Of a stretch of DNA of 64,000 nucleotides, positions 33,767 to 41,644 are shown piece by piece. The notes under the pieces were generated by a model. The model searched no databases and was not told where the DNA came from. It saw only the letters and a list, made by a program, of their open reading frames with translations. How positions within the stretch are numbered: position 1 is the first letter of the stretch; each line of letters opens with the position of its first letter. Location: positions 124,001 to 188,000 of the forward strand of contig CAVSRM010000010.1 in NCBI GenBank assembly GCA_963730365.1. The letters are read 5' to 3'. A program made the translations under genes and the position numbers. The stretch comes from Fodinibacter sp963730365 (lineage in GTDB: Bacteria > Actinomycetota > Actinomycetes > Actinomycetales > Dermatophilaceae).

Positions 33767-35482
33767 ATGGGCGAATCCGGCCGGGGGCGAGGGGGTCGAC
33801 CAGCGGGGCACGGCCCGGGGGTCCAGTTCACCGAGACGATGCGCGGGTTCGTCTCGACCTCGGCCACCGAGGAGTTCGTCGAGGGCCACGACCAGGGGCT
33901 GCTCGAGCACTCCCCCATGGAGTTCACCGTCACTGTCACCGCCGCGAGCCTCGACACCTTCGTCGAGGACGCCGACCACGAGGCGGCCCTGGAGGGCTCG
34001 GTCACCGCGCCCGCACTGTCACCGAGCCCGATGCAGGTCGACCACGGCACCTTCAACCTGCTGGTGCGCGACCGCGACCACGCCCGGGCTCGACAGATGC
34101 TCTACTCGATGCCGCTCGTAGCGACCGACGGCACTCGGTTCCACCTCGAGGGCTTCAAGAAGATCCACGACGACGACGGGCTCGACCTGTGGTCGGACAC
34201 GACGACGCTCTACGTCACGGTGCGAGGCAGTGATGCCAGCGGACCGGTCGCCGCTCGCGGTGTCCTCCGCATCCGCCCGAAGGACTTCGCGCGGCAGGTG
34301 CGCACGATGAAGGCGATCGGCGCCGACGGCGCCGTGCAGGAGCTGAGCACCCTGGGCCGGTTCGGCCGCCTGTTCGCGGGCTCACTCAACGAGGTCTTCG
34401 GTGGGGTGCTGGCAACGCCGAGCGCTCTCGAGCCGCAGGCCGCACCCCGCCGGCGGCGCGAGCTCCGTTGCGGGGCACCGGAGGTTCACGATTTCGTCAC
34501 CGAGGACGGCGTGACCCTCAGGCTCACCCGGTTCCGCGGGGGAGCCAAGGGCCCGGTCATCCTCAGCCCCGGCTTCGGGACGTCCGCCCTCGCGTACACG
34601 ATCGACACCACGGACACGAACTACCCGGAGTTCCTCTTCGAGAGGGGCTACGACGTGTGGATCCTGGACTACCGGGCGAGCCCCGCACTGCCCTCGTCCT
34701 CGACCCAGTTCACCCTCGACGACATCGCCCGGTTCGACTACCCCGCTGCCGTGCGGACCGTGCTCGAGGCCACGGGCGCCGAGTCGGTGCAGATCATGGC
34801 CCACTGCATCGGGTCACTGACGATGCTCATGTCGATCGCCGACGGCCTCGAGGGCGTGCGGTCGGCCGTCGCCTCGCAGGTCACGCTGCACCCGCGGGCC
34901 GGCGTGGTGAACCAGCTCCGAGCGGGGATCTTCGCGGCGGACGCCCTCGGCGGGCTCGGACTCGAGACCCTCACGACCGAGGCCGCTGGAGACCCCTCGT
35001 GGGCGGAGCGGCTCTACGACACCGCCCTGCACCTCTACCCGGCCGGCGAGGAGCAGTGCGGAAGCCCGTTCTGCCGCCGGGTCATGTTCATGTACGGCGA
35101 GGTGTACGACCACGACCAGCTGAACGACGCCACGCACGAGCACCTCCACGAGGCCTTCGGTGTGGCGAACATGGAGACCTTCAAGCAGATCACGCGAATC
35201 CTGCGCGAGGGCCACGTGGTCACGGCGGAGGGGGTCGACGCCTACCTCCCCGAGGTCGAGCGGTTCCGGATGCCGATCTCCTTCGTCCACGGGGCGAACA
35301 ACCGGCTCTTCACCCCAGAGGGGAGCCGGCTGACCTACGACTACCTCTGCGAGCACAACGGACCGGAGCACTACTCGATGCACGTCATCGACGACTACGC
35401 GCACATGGACTGCTTCATCGGCAAGGACGCGGCCCGCGACGTCTACCCGGTGATCACGGCCGAGCTCGACCTGCACAACTGA
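33767..35482 (+). CDS. Alpha/beta hydrolase with N-terminal GMC-accessory domain
   Basis: A 571-residue protein in two parts. Residues ~17-215 (VQFTETMRGFVSTS, HGTFNLLVRDRDHARARQML, FHLEGFKKIHDDDGLDLWSD) align along their length with the C-terminal domain of the divergent GMC oxidoreductase. Residues ~235-565 are an alpha/beta hydrolase. The nucleophile elbow reads MAHCIGS, so Cys347 replaces the usual serine; the catalytic His is probably in DYAHMDCF, and the usual acid position reads HGANNRLF. The ATG at 33767, with GAGGAG upstream, is preferred to in-frame starts at 33650 and 33716. It probably acts with the oxidoreductase on one substrate. Confidence 0.82.
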   Translation: MGESGRGRGGRPAGHGPGVQFTETMRGFVSTSATEEFVEGHDQGLLEHSPMEFTVTVTAASLDTFVEDADHEAALEGSVTAPALSPSPMQVDHGTFNLLVRDRDHARARQMLYSMPLVATDGTRFHLEGFKKIHDDDGLDLWSDTTTLYVTVRGSDASGPVAARGVLRIRPKDFARQVRTMKAIGADGAVQELSTLGRFGRLFAGSLNEVFGGVLATPSALEPQAAPRRRRELRCGAPEVHDFVTEDGVTLRLTRFRGGAKGPVILSPGFGTSALAYTIDTTDTNYPEFLFERGYDVWILDYRASPALPSSSTQFTLDDIARFDYPAAVRTVLEATGAESVQIMAHCIGSLTMLMSIADGLEGVRSAVASQVTLHPRAGVVNQLRAGIFAADALGGLGLETLTTEAAGDPSWAERLYDTALHLYPAGEEQCGSPFCRRVMFMYGEVYDHDQLNDATHEHLHEAFGVANMETFKQITRILREGHVVTAEGVDAYLPEVERFRMPISFVHGANNRLFTPEGSRLTYDYLCEHNGPEHYSMHVIDDYAHMDCFIGKDAARDVYPVITAELDLHN

Positions 35483-35501
35483 CCGACACCCTGGGAGCGC
35501 C

Positions 35502-36962
35502 ATGACCGACACCACGCACCGCGAGGACGGCACCGGGGCGGAGGCCTCCGGGCACAGCCCGCTGGAGGACCTCTTCCGCTACCCGCTCATGTCGGCCCTC
35601 ACCGAGCGACGGACGCGGAGGATCCCCCGTGGCCAGTCCCTCGACGCCGGTCCGCTGACCCACGAGAGCCAGAACGAGCCGGCGCCGTTGACCCCGCTGG
35701 AGGAGGCCCTGCTCATCACCTGCATCACCGGGATCACCGGTGTCACCACCCACGACGGCCCGCTGGTCAAGCCGAACGGCAAGGACGAGCTCGGGACCCC
35801 GTTCCTCAACATCATGGGCCGCACCGGCAGCAGCGCGGACAACGCCCAGGCCACCTCCTTCTTCATGATCAACGATGACGGGATCTTCCTGCTGCGCCAC
35901 CCCACGGGTGACGACGCGCTCGAGATGTACCGCTCGATGCCCCGGTCGTGGTCGGAGTGGCGCGGGGAGGACTGGCTGGCCGTGGCCGAGCAGTGCAAGG
36001 TCCGGGTGTCCTCGCGCCGCATCGAGTTCCCCCGCGAGTGGCCGTACTACCTCGGGTGGAACGCCCAGGCGTCGAACGTGGCGGGCACGACCCTGTTCTT
36101 CCCGGTGGTGGACTGCACCTGGCAGTACATCAACGCGCTGCTCATCCTCGCGACCGAGCCCGACGGCACGCGATCCATGCTCATCGACGACTGGCGGACC
36201 TTCCACCCCAAGGGCGCGGTCGAGTGGCTGGCCAAGATCGCCGGTGGCCTCCACCTCACCGAGAAGATCCCCTACCAGCCGATCGGTGGGCTGAAGTACG
36301 TCCGCAACGGGTTCGTCAGCAAGGACAACGCCGCCCCCCTCGGCTTCGGGAACACCCTGCGCACCGACTACGAGTCCTTCTTCTACTTCCAGAACCTCAT
36401 GCTCATGGGCCAGGCGATGGGCCTCGGGGCCTGGATCCACGGGTCGGTCTTCACGCCGTACATCTGGCAAACCGACCCGGCCAAGGGCTGGCACGGGCTC
36501 GGCTTCCGCCTCGATGAGCCGAAGACCCTCTCACCGTGGGCTCCGGTCCCGGCATCGCAGCCCAACCCCGTCGGCATCGACGGCATCCTCGAGGGCCTGT
36601 GCCCGCCCTACGTCTCGTCGATGGACGAGGCGGTCGACAGGGTCGTGGAACGCAAGTACGGCGCCGCCGGCACGGCGTACGGCAACGAGGCGGTGTTCGG
36701 AGCCTCCTACCGCAACAGCGACGACGCCCGGGCATACGCGCGGAAGGGGACCCACTTCACCGCGGACCAGATCCGCTACGTCAAGGACGCCTGCAACTAC
36801 ATCTACGACACGTACGGCCGCTTCCCGGCCCACGTCGACGCCTTCTACTCCTCCGGGATGTGGCTCCAGTTCTCCCACCTCGAGCTCGAGTACTACGACC
36901 GGTTCTTCGACCCGCAACAGCTCACCCGCCAGTCCGCTCACGATGGTCTCTGGCACGGCTGA
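35502..36962 (+). CDS. Protein of unknown family, possibly nitroreductase-like
   Basis: A 486-residue soluble protein, 19 bp after the hydrolase and likely in the same operon. I do not recognise it firmly. GRTGSSADNAQATSFFMIND and NLMLMGQAMGLGAWIHGSVF faintly resemble the flavin-contacting segments of nitroreductase-fold proteins, but the length is about double that of a single such domain. Other blocks are EFPREWPYYLGWNAQAS and SHLELEYYDRFFDPQQL. Context suggests a role alongside the GMC oxidoreductase and hydrolase. Confidence 0.7.
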   Translation: MTDTTHREDGTGAEASGHSPLEDLFRYPLMSALTERRTRRIPRGQSLDAGPLTHESQNEPAPLTPLEEALLITCITGITGVTTHDGPLVKPNGKDELGTPFLNIMGRTGSSADNAQATSFFMINDDGIFLLRHPTGDDALEMYRSMPRSWSEWRGEDWLAVAEQCKVRVSSRRIEFPREWPYYLGWNAQASNVAGTTLFFPVVDCTWQYINALLILATEPDGTRSMLIDDWRTFHPKGAVEWLAKIAGGLHLTEKIPYQPIGGLKYVRNGFVSKDNAAPLGFGNTLRTDYESFFYFQNLMLMGQAMGLGAWIHGSVFTPYIWQTDPAKGWHGLGFRLDEPKTLSPWAPVPASQPNPVGIDGILEGLCPPYVSSMDEAVDRVVERKYGAAGTAYGNEAVFGASYRNSDDARAYARKGTHFTADQIRYVKDACNYIYDTYGRFPAHVDAFYSSGMWLQFSHLELEYYDRFFDPQQLTRQSAHDGLWHG

Positions 36963-36990
36963 GCCGGATGCCGGATGCCGGATGCCGGAC
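36963..36990. repeat. Short tandem repeat of GCCGGAT heptamers
   Basis: Four consecutive 7-bp units GCCGGAT (the last ending in C) lie directly after the stop of the unknown-family gene. The same heptamer, on the other strand, occurs three times inside the pseudogene near 53942-53962. The remaining ~190 bp up to 37177 hold only small dyads, for example GACACGTGTC at 37065-37074. Confidence 0.65.
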
Positions 36991-37177
36991 GCCCGGCACC
37001 GGGAACGGTCCTCGGCGGCACGGCGCGGACCGGGCGGGATCCTGCATCCAGTGGCCCAGAACCCGACACGTGTCACATCGGTCTCGGGTCCGGTCTCCAG
37101 ATCGGTCGCTGTGGACAGACTCACGCAGGAGGCGTCCCCTCTCCGGAGGTCGGTGGGTCTACTCCCACTGTCCGGAC

Positions 37178-37648
37178 TCAGGCGAGGAGCCGCACGCTGC
37201 GCCGGTAGCACTGGTACTGCGCGCCGAATACGCCTGCGAGCGAACTCTCCTCGCGCCTGACCTCGCGGAGGGTCCAGGCGGCGAGCGGGAGCGAGAGGAG
37301 CACCGGCCAGGCGGTGGCGACAACCAGTGCCGCGCCCACGTAGCCCAGGCTCCACCCGACGTACATCGGGTGTCGCGACAGGCGGTAGGGGCCCGAGGTC
37401 ACCAGCTGCGCCGGCGCCGCGAGGTCCACTATTCCTGCCGCCCCCGTGGACCAGAGAACGACCACTGCTCCCGACAGGACGAGGGCGCCGCCGATGCACC
37501 GGCCGGCCGGAAGCCTCAACGGCCACGGACGCTGCCGCTCGAGGCACAGGCCCAGCGTGAACAGGGCCACGTGTCCCTCCGGCACCGGGATGTTCGACCA
37601 TCGCCAGCCCCGGCCCTGCTCTCCTCGGTGCCGGACTCGGGTGATCAT
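37178..37648 (-). CDS. Isoprenylcysteine carboxyl methyltransferase-like membrane protein
   Basis: A 156-residue membrane protein with about four helices. LVTSGPYRLSRHPMYVGWSL followed by REVRREESSLAGVFGAQYQCYRRSV is the hallmark of ICMT/PEMT-type integral membrane methyltransferases, which bind S-adenosylmethionine and methylate lipids or isoprenoid-linked groups. It begins 10 bp after the LuxR-type regulator gene and is probably co-transcribed with it. Confidence 0.83.
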   Translation of the reverse strand: MITRVRHRGEQGRGWRWSNIPVPEGHVALFTLGLCLERQRPWPLRLPAGRCIGGALVLSGAVVVLWSTGAAGIVDLAAPAQLVTSGPYRLSRHPMYVGWSLGYVGAALVVATAWPVLLSLPLAAWTLREVRREESSLAGVFGAQYQCYRRSVRLLA

Positions 37649-37658
37649 CGCACCACGC

Positions 37659-39287
37659 TCACCGCAGGTGATGCTCGTAGGCGAAGGCTGCGGCGGCAGT
37701 GCGCGACGCGACGTCGAGCTTCGTGAAGATGTTCGAGAGGTGCCGGGCCACGGTCTTCTTCGAGAGGGTCAGCTCGTCGGCGATCTCGCTGTTGCTCTTT
37801 CCGGTAGCGACGAGTCGCAGCACCTCGACCTCGCGCGACGTCAGCCCGCCCGGCTGCTCAGTCCTGGCGAGCAGGGCGGCGACCTCGCGCCGGTCTCTGC
37901 CGGCGTCCAGGGCTGTCAGCTCGGCGAGTGCGACCTCGAACTCCCCCACCGCCGACTTCTCATCGCCAAGGAGGCGCAAGGCGCGACCGAGCACGGCCCG
38001 AGACCGCGCCACCTCGTACGGTGCCGTCAGCTGGGCCCAGAGCTCCAGCGATAGCCGGGCGGCGTCGACGGCCCCGGCGCCGTTCCCGTGCGACAGGGCG
38101 GTGAGGGCGACGGCGTGGTGCCCCGCCGCGCGGAGCGCGGTGCAGCCGAACCGCGTCGCGAGGCCGAGGAGCTCCTCGGCCAACGGCGGGGCCGCGGCAC
38201 CATCGCCGGAGGCCACCAGCACCTCAACGGCCGCGGGAAGGACCTGCGCCCGGGCCACGGGGCCCTGCCGCTCGGCCAACAGCCGGTGGACGACAGCGGC
38301 CGCGTCCTCCGTGCGACCCTGGGCCAGCCACAGCAGCGCGCGGCCAGGCTGCCCCGGGTGTCCGTGCTCCGCGGCCGCCTCGTAGGACCGCTCCGCTGCG
38401 GTGAGGTCCCCCAGCAGCCGGTGGGTCTCACCGAGCTCGTAGTGCGCCTGCCCCAACGCGGGGTCGCCGCCGACTGCCGCGTAGCGCTCGATCGCGCGCC
38501 CGAGCTCCTGGATGGCATCGGCGAAGGCGCCGTGCAGGCGGAGCAGCTGGCCGCGATGCGTCGCACACTGGCCGGTGTAGGCCAGCAGGCCCGGCTGGGC
38601 GTCGCACCAGCGAGTGAGTGCGCTGGTCCACTCCCCGGCCCGCCCGAAGTCGGACACCTCCTGACAGGCCTCGATCGTGGAGCAGTAGACACGCCCCGCG
38701 GTCACCGGACCGACCTCACCGGCCATGACTCCGGCCATCGCCTCGTCCATCCGCTCAAGGCCCTCGGCAACGTTCCCTGCGTAGAGCATCAGCCGTCCCT
38801 GGGCATGGACGCCGAGGGCGACCAGGTCCGGCTCCCCGAAGCGGCGGCCGTAGTCGGCGACGCGCGGAGCCAAGGACGACGCTTCAGCGAACTCGCCCTT
38901 GAAGACGTGGCTCATCAACTGCGCGTCGCACACGTAGCCTCGCTCCGCGACGTCGCCGTCCACCTCCTCGATGATGCGCGCGGCCCTGCCGAACCACCCG
39001 TTGCCGACGGCGATCTCGCCGGCCTGCCAGAGCACGATCGCCAGCCCGTAGGCGGCACGAACGGCCGCCCGTCGGTCCCCGGCCACCAGGCTGATCTGGT
39101 GCGCCCGCTGCAGCGCCTGGACCACGTCGTTGCGGCGACCCAGGAGGTAGGCAGTGGTCGCCAGCGCCTCGAAGTCTGCGGCCTCCAGGGCGTCGTCATC
39201 GAGGTCGCTGAGGGCTCGGTAGGCAGCGACCCACTCTCGTCGCTCGTAGGAGTCGCGGGCGCGATGCAGCTCTTCGATGACCCCCAT
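37659..39287 (-). CDS. LuxR-family regulator with long helical-repeat sensor region
   Basis: A 542-residue regulator. Residues 1-470 are almost all alpha-helical, Ala/Leu-rich repeats of TPR type (e.g. HYELGETHRLLGDLTAAERS). The C terminus is a LuxR helix-turn-helix: PGGLTSREVEVLRLVATGKS, then NSEIADELTLSKKTVARHLS. It lacks the N-terminal ATPase of LAL/MalT proteins. The start ATG at 39287 has GGGAGGTGG at a good distance. Its position inside the oxidoreductase region suggests that it controls those genes. Confidence 0.87.
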   Translation of the reverse strand: MGVIEELHRARDSYERREWVAAYRALSDLDDDALEAADFEALATTAYLLGRRNDVVQALQRAHQISLVAGDRRAAVRAAYGLAIVLWQAGEIAVGNGWFGRAARIIEEVDGDVAERGYVCDAQLMSHVFKGEFAEASSLAPRVADYGRRFGEPDLVALGVHAQGRLMLYAGNVAEGLERMDEAMAGVMAGEVGPVTAGRVYCSTIEACQEVSDFGRAGEWTSALTRWCDAQPGLLAYTGQCATHRGQLLRLHGAFADAIQELGRAIERYAAVGGDPALGQAHYELGETHRLLGDLTAAERSYEAAAEHGHPGQPGRALLWLAQGRTEDAAAVVHRLLAERQGPVARAQVLPAAVEVLVASGDGAAAPPLAEELLGLATRFGCTALRAAGHHAVALTALSHGNGAGAVDAARLSLELWAQLTAPYEVARSRAVLGRALRLLGDEKSAVGEFEVALAELTALDAGRDRREVAALLARTEQPGGLTSREVEVLRLVATGKSNSEIADELTLSKKTVARHLSNIFTKLDVASRTAAAAFAYEHHLR

Positions 39288-39335
39288 CCAGCCACCTCCC
39301 CACGTCGGAGCGTCGTCAGCGGCCCATCCACCAGT

Positions 39336-40439
39336 CTAGGCGGCGACGGTCAACCGGCGGGCTCGCTCGGCAATCCGATGGGCGACGTAGGCGGTGTCCC
39401 GGGCGACGCCCGGGAGCACCATCGAGCTGAACGCGTACTGGAAGGCCAGCCCGCAGAAGTAGAGCCCCGGCATCCCGTCCACGACCCCGCGATACTCCCG
39501 GGGCCAGCCGTCGTCGCCGGTGATCGGCGCGTCGATCCAGGAGAAGTCCGGCCGGAACCCGGTGGCCCAGATGAGGTTGGCGACGTCGAGGACCCGTCCG
39601 TCCGCGAGAACCGGCCGACCGTCATCCGAGGCCCCGACGACCTTGAGCTCGGTGCGTTCCACGCCGCGTTCCGCAAGGTGGTGCGGCTTGACCCGAGCGG
39701 TGGGCGCGCCGTGGTGTCGGATCTCGGCCATCTCCCTGCGGCCCATCGGGGTACGCCGGGTCAGCACGTGCTGCCAGAGGAAGACCACCACCGGGATGGC
39801 GACCTTGAAGGTCGGCGACTGCCAGTCGAGGGGGATGTTGCCCCGGTCCGGGCCCGCCAGGATGGTCGGGCCGTGCCCCGCGATCTCGTAGGCGATGTCG
39901 TGGCCCGAGTGCGAGGCGCCGGCCACCAGGGTGGCCCCCGCCCGGAGCTGGGTCGGGTTCTTGTACGTGGTCGAGTGCAGCTGTCGGATGCCGGGGTCCA
40001 ACGACGACGCCGCATCAGGAATGTGAGGCGTCCGGCCACCGAACGTACCCGCCGCGACCACCACGTTCTCGCAGTCCAGCACGCCGGTGTCGAGGTGTGC
40101 CGAGAACCCGCCGCCCTCGCGCGGCTCGATCCTCTCGACCCGTGTCTGCAGTCGCACCGGCAGGGCCAGGTCGACGGCATACCGTTCGAGGAAGTCGGCC
40201 ACCTCGTCCTTGCCCGGGAAGTGCCATGGGTCGCCGGGGAAGGCCATTCCCGGCAGGCCGTCGAAGCGCGCCGGCGAGTAGAGCCTCAGCGAGTCGTAGT
40301 GGCACCGCCAGTTGTCTCCGACGCGGGCGTTGTCGTCCACGACCAGGCATTCGCGGCCCAGCCGGCCCAGCTGGTGGGCCGTGGCCAGGCCCGCCTGCCC
40401 GGCGCCGATGATCAGTGTCTCGATGTGTTGGTGGGTCAT
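39336..40439 (-). CDS. FAD/NAD(P)-dependent monooxygenase-like oxidoreductase
   Basis: A 367-residue flavoprotein. The FAD motif GAGQAGLATAHQLG starts at residue 12; a second dinucleotide motif lies in ATLVAGASHSGHDIAYEIAG; IWATGFRPDFSWID is the ATG motif of flavin-containing monooxygenases. This set matches class B monooxygenase-like proteins that hydroxylate or oxidise small molecules with O2 and NADPH, though the family also includes plain reductases. The ATG at 40439 has GGGAGA 3-4 nt upstream. It lies 48 bp before the regulator gene. Confidence 0.87.
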   Translation of the reverse strand: MTHQHIETLIIGAGQAGLATAHQLGRLGRECLVVDDNARVGDNWRCHYDSLRLYSPARFDGLPGMAFPGDPWHFPGKDEVADFLERYAVDLALPVRLQTRVERIEPREGGGFSAHLDTGVLDCENVVVAAGTFGGRTPHIPDAASSLDPGIRQLHSTTYKNPTQLRAGATLVAGASHSGHDIAYEIAGHGPTILAGPDRGNIPLDWQSPTFKVAIPVVVFLWQHVLTRRTPMGRREMAEIRHHGAPTARVKPHHLAERGVERTELKVVGASDDGRPVLADGRVLDVANLIWATGFRPDFSWIDAPITGDDGWPREYRGVVDGMPGLYFCGLAFQYAFSSMVLPGVARDTAYVAHRIAERARRLTVAA

Positions 40440-40531
40440 GGTGTCTCCCTTTCCTGGGTGGTGGCGAGGCATGGGCACAGGGGGGCGGTCCGCCGCGGTG
40501 GGCGCCCGAGGTTGCGAGGGGCCTTGGGTGC

Positions 40532-41491
40532 TCAACGCCGGTCCTCCAGGAACTCCTGGGTCAGCCGGCCGACCCGCTCCGCCTGGCGAAACCAGGGAGC
40601 GTGACCGCCGGGCACGACGTGGAGGTCGGCCTGGGGGATCAGCTCGGCGATGCGCTGCCCGGCAGAGACACCGCCGAACGGGTCCCGGTCGCCCCAGATC
40701 AGTCGCACCGGTCGCCGCACCTGTCGCAGCTGGTTCGCCGACGTGACCACCTGCGCCCGCGGCTGCGTCCTGCGCATCACCGAGCGCATGAGTGCCAGCA
40801 GGCTCGGTGTGTAGGCGGGCAGCCGCTGCGTGGCGACCAGGATGTCCCGCAGCTCCTCGACCCCGTCAGGGCTCTCACCGACCGCCCGCAGCATCCTCTC
40901 CGCGTTCGTCGTCGAGGGCTTCTGCGCCGTCATCAGCAGTGGGCCCAACCCCGGCAGCGAGGCGAGTCGGAAGGGCGCGATGGCCGAGGTGTCGAGGAAG
41001 AAGGCGGGACAGGCGATCATCACCTGCCGCTGCACCCTGCCCGGCTCCTCCTCAGCGAGCCAGTTCGTCCACTGCGACCCCATCGACTGCGTGACGAACG
41101 GTGCGGGCCCGAGTCCCAGGGAGTCCAGGATCCCGGCCAGGTGGTCGACCGCCGTCCGGCGCAGCGTGTCGGGGGTGTAGGTCGTCGCATCGGTCAGTCC
41201 GAAGCCGGGGAGCTCGATCGCATGCAGTCGATGGCCGCGGAGCTGCGCCATCAGGGGGACCCAGAACGCAGCTGGAACGGCCCCGCCGATCACCAGGACC
41301 AGCGGTGGCCCGTCACCGGCGATGAGGACCTGTGCCGTGCGGCCCGTGTCACCAACCCGGAGATGTCGGCGGTCGGCCACCAGCCGGTAACGGGCGAGAA
41401 GGGCTGCCAGTGCGGAGAGGAACCCGTCGACGGGGTCATCCGGCCCGTGGATCGCGGTGGGGTGAGAGCGCTGACTGGACTGTGAGGACAT
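40532..41491 (-). CDS. Alpha/beta hydrolase
   Basis: A 319-residue alpha/beta-fold enzyme. VLVIGGAVPAAFWVPLMAQL gives the oxyanion region, Ser136 lies in VTQSMGSQW (the nucleophile elbow, atypical in lacking the first Gly), Asp in IWGDRDPFGG and His in VPGGHAPWFRQAE. It probably hydrolyses an ester, lactone or epoxide. The ATG at 41491 has GAGGAC before it and also TAGCGT 7 nt upstream. A perfect 20-bp dyad lies about 70 bp upstream. Substrate unknown. Confidence 0.85.
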   Translation of the reverse strand: MSSQSSQRSHPTAIHGPDDPVDGFLSALAALLARYRLVADRRHLRVGDTGRTAQVLIAGDGPPLVLVIGGAVPAAFWVPLMAQLRGHRLHAIELPGFGLTDATTYTPDTLRRTAVDHLAGILDSLGLGPAPFVTQSMGSQWTNWLAEEEPGRVQRQVMIACPAFFLDTSAIAPFRLASLPGLGPLLMTAQKPSTTNAERMLRAVGESPDGVEELRDILVATQRLPAYTPSLLALMRSVMRRTQPRAQVVTSANQLRQVRRPVRLIWGDRDPFGGVSAGQRIAELIPQADLHVVPGGHAPWFRQAERVGRLTQEFLEDRR

Positions 41492-41559
41492 GTCCTCGAC
41501 GCTAGGAACCGACACCCTTCGCCGCGTCGGGCGGGTTGCCCAACTCCGGGCGCCGGACG

Positions 41560-41579
41560 ATGGGTCGAATGACCCATCC
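41560..41579. promoter_or_regulatory. Palindromic operator-like site
   Basis: GATGGGTC-GAAT-GACCCATC is a perfect 8-bp inverted repeat with a 4-bp spacer. It lies about 70 bp upstream of the leftward hydrolase start, just past the end of the P450 gene, and is shaped like a dimeric regulator site. The nearby LuxR-type regulator is one candidate. Confidence 0.55.
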
Positions 41580-41644
41580 GACGCTGGCGGCGGCAGGGCC
41601 ACCGGGTGCTGTCCGGCGAACGCGGCCTCGCCTGTGGGATGCCG

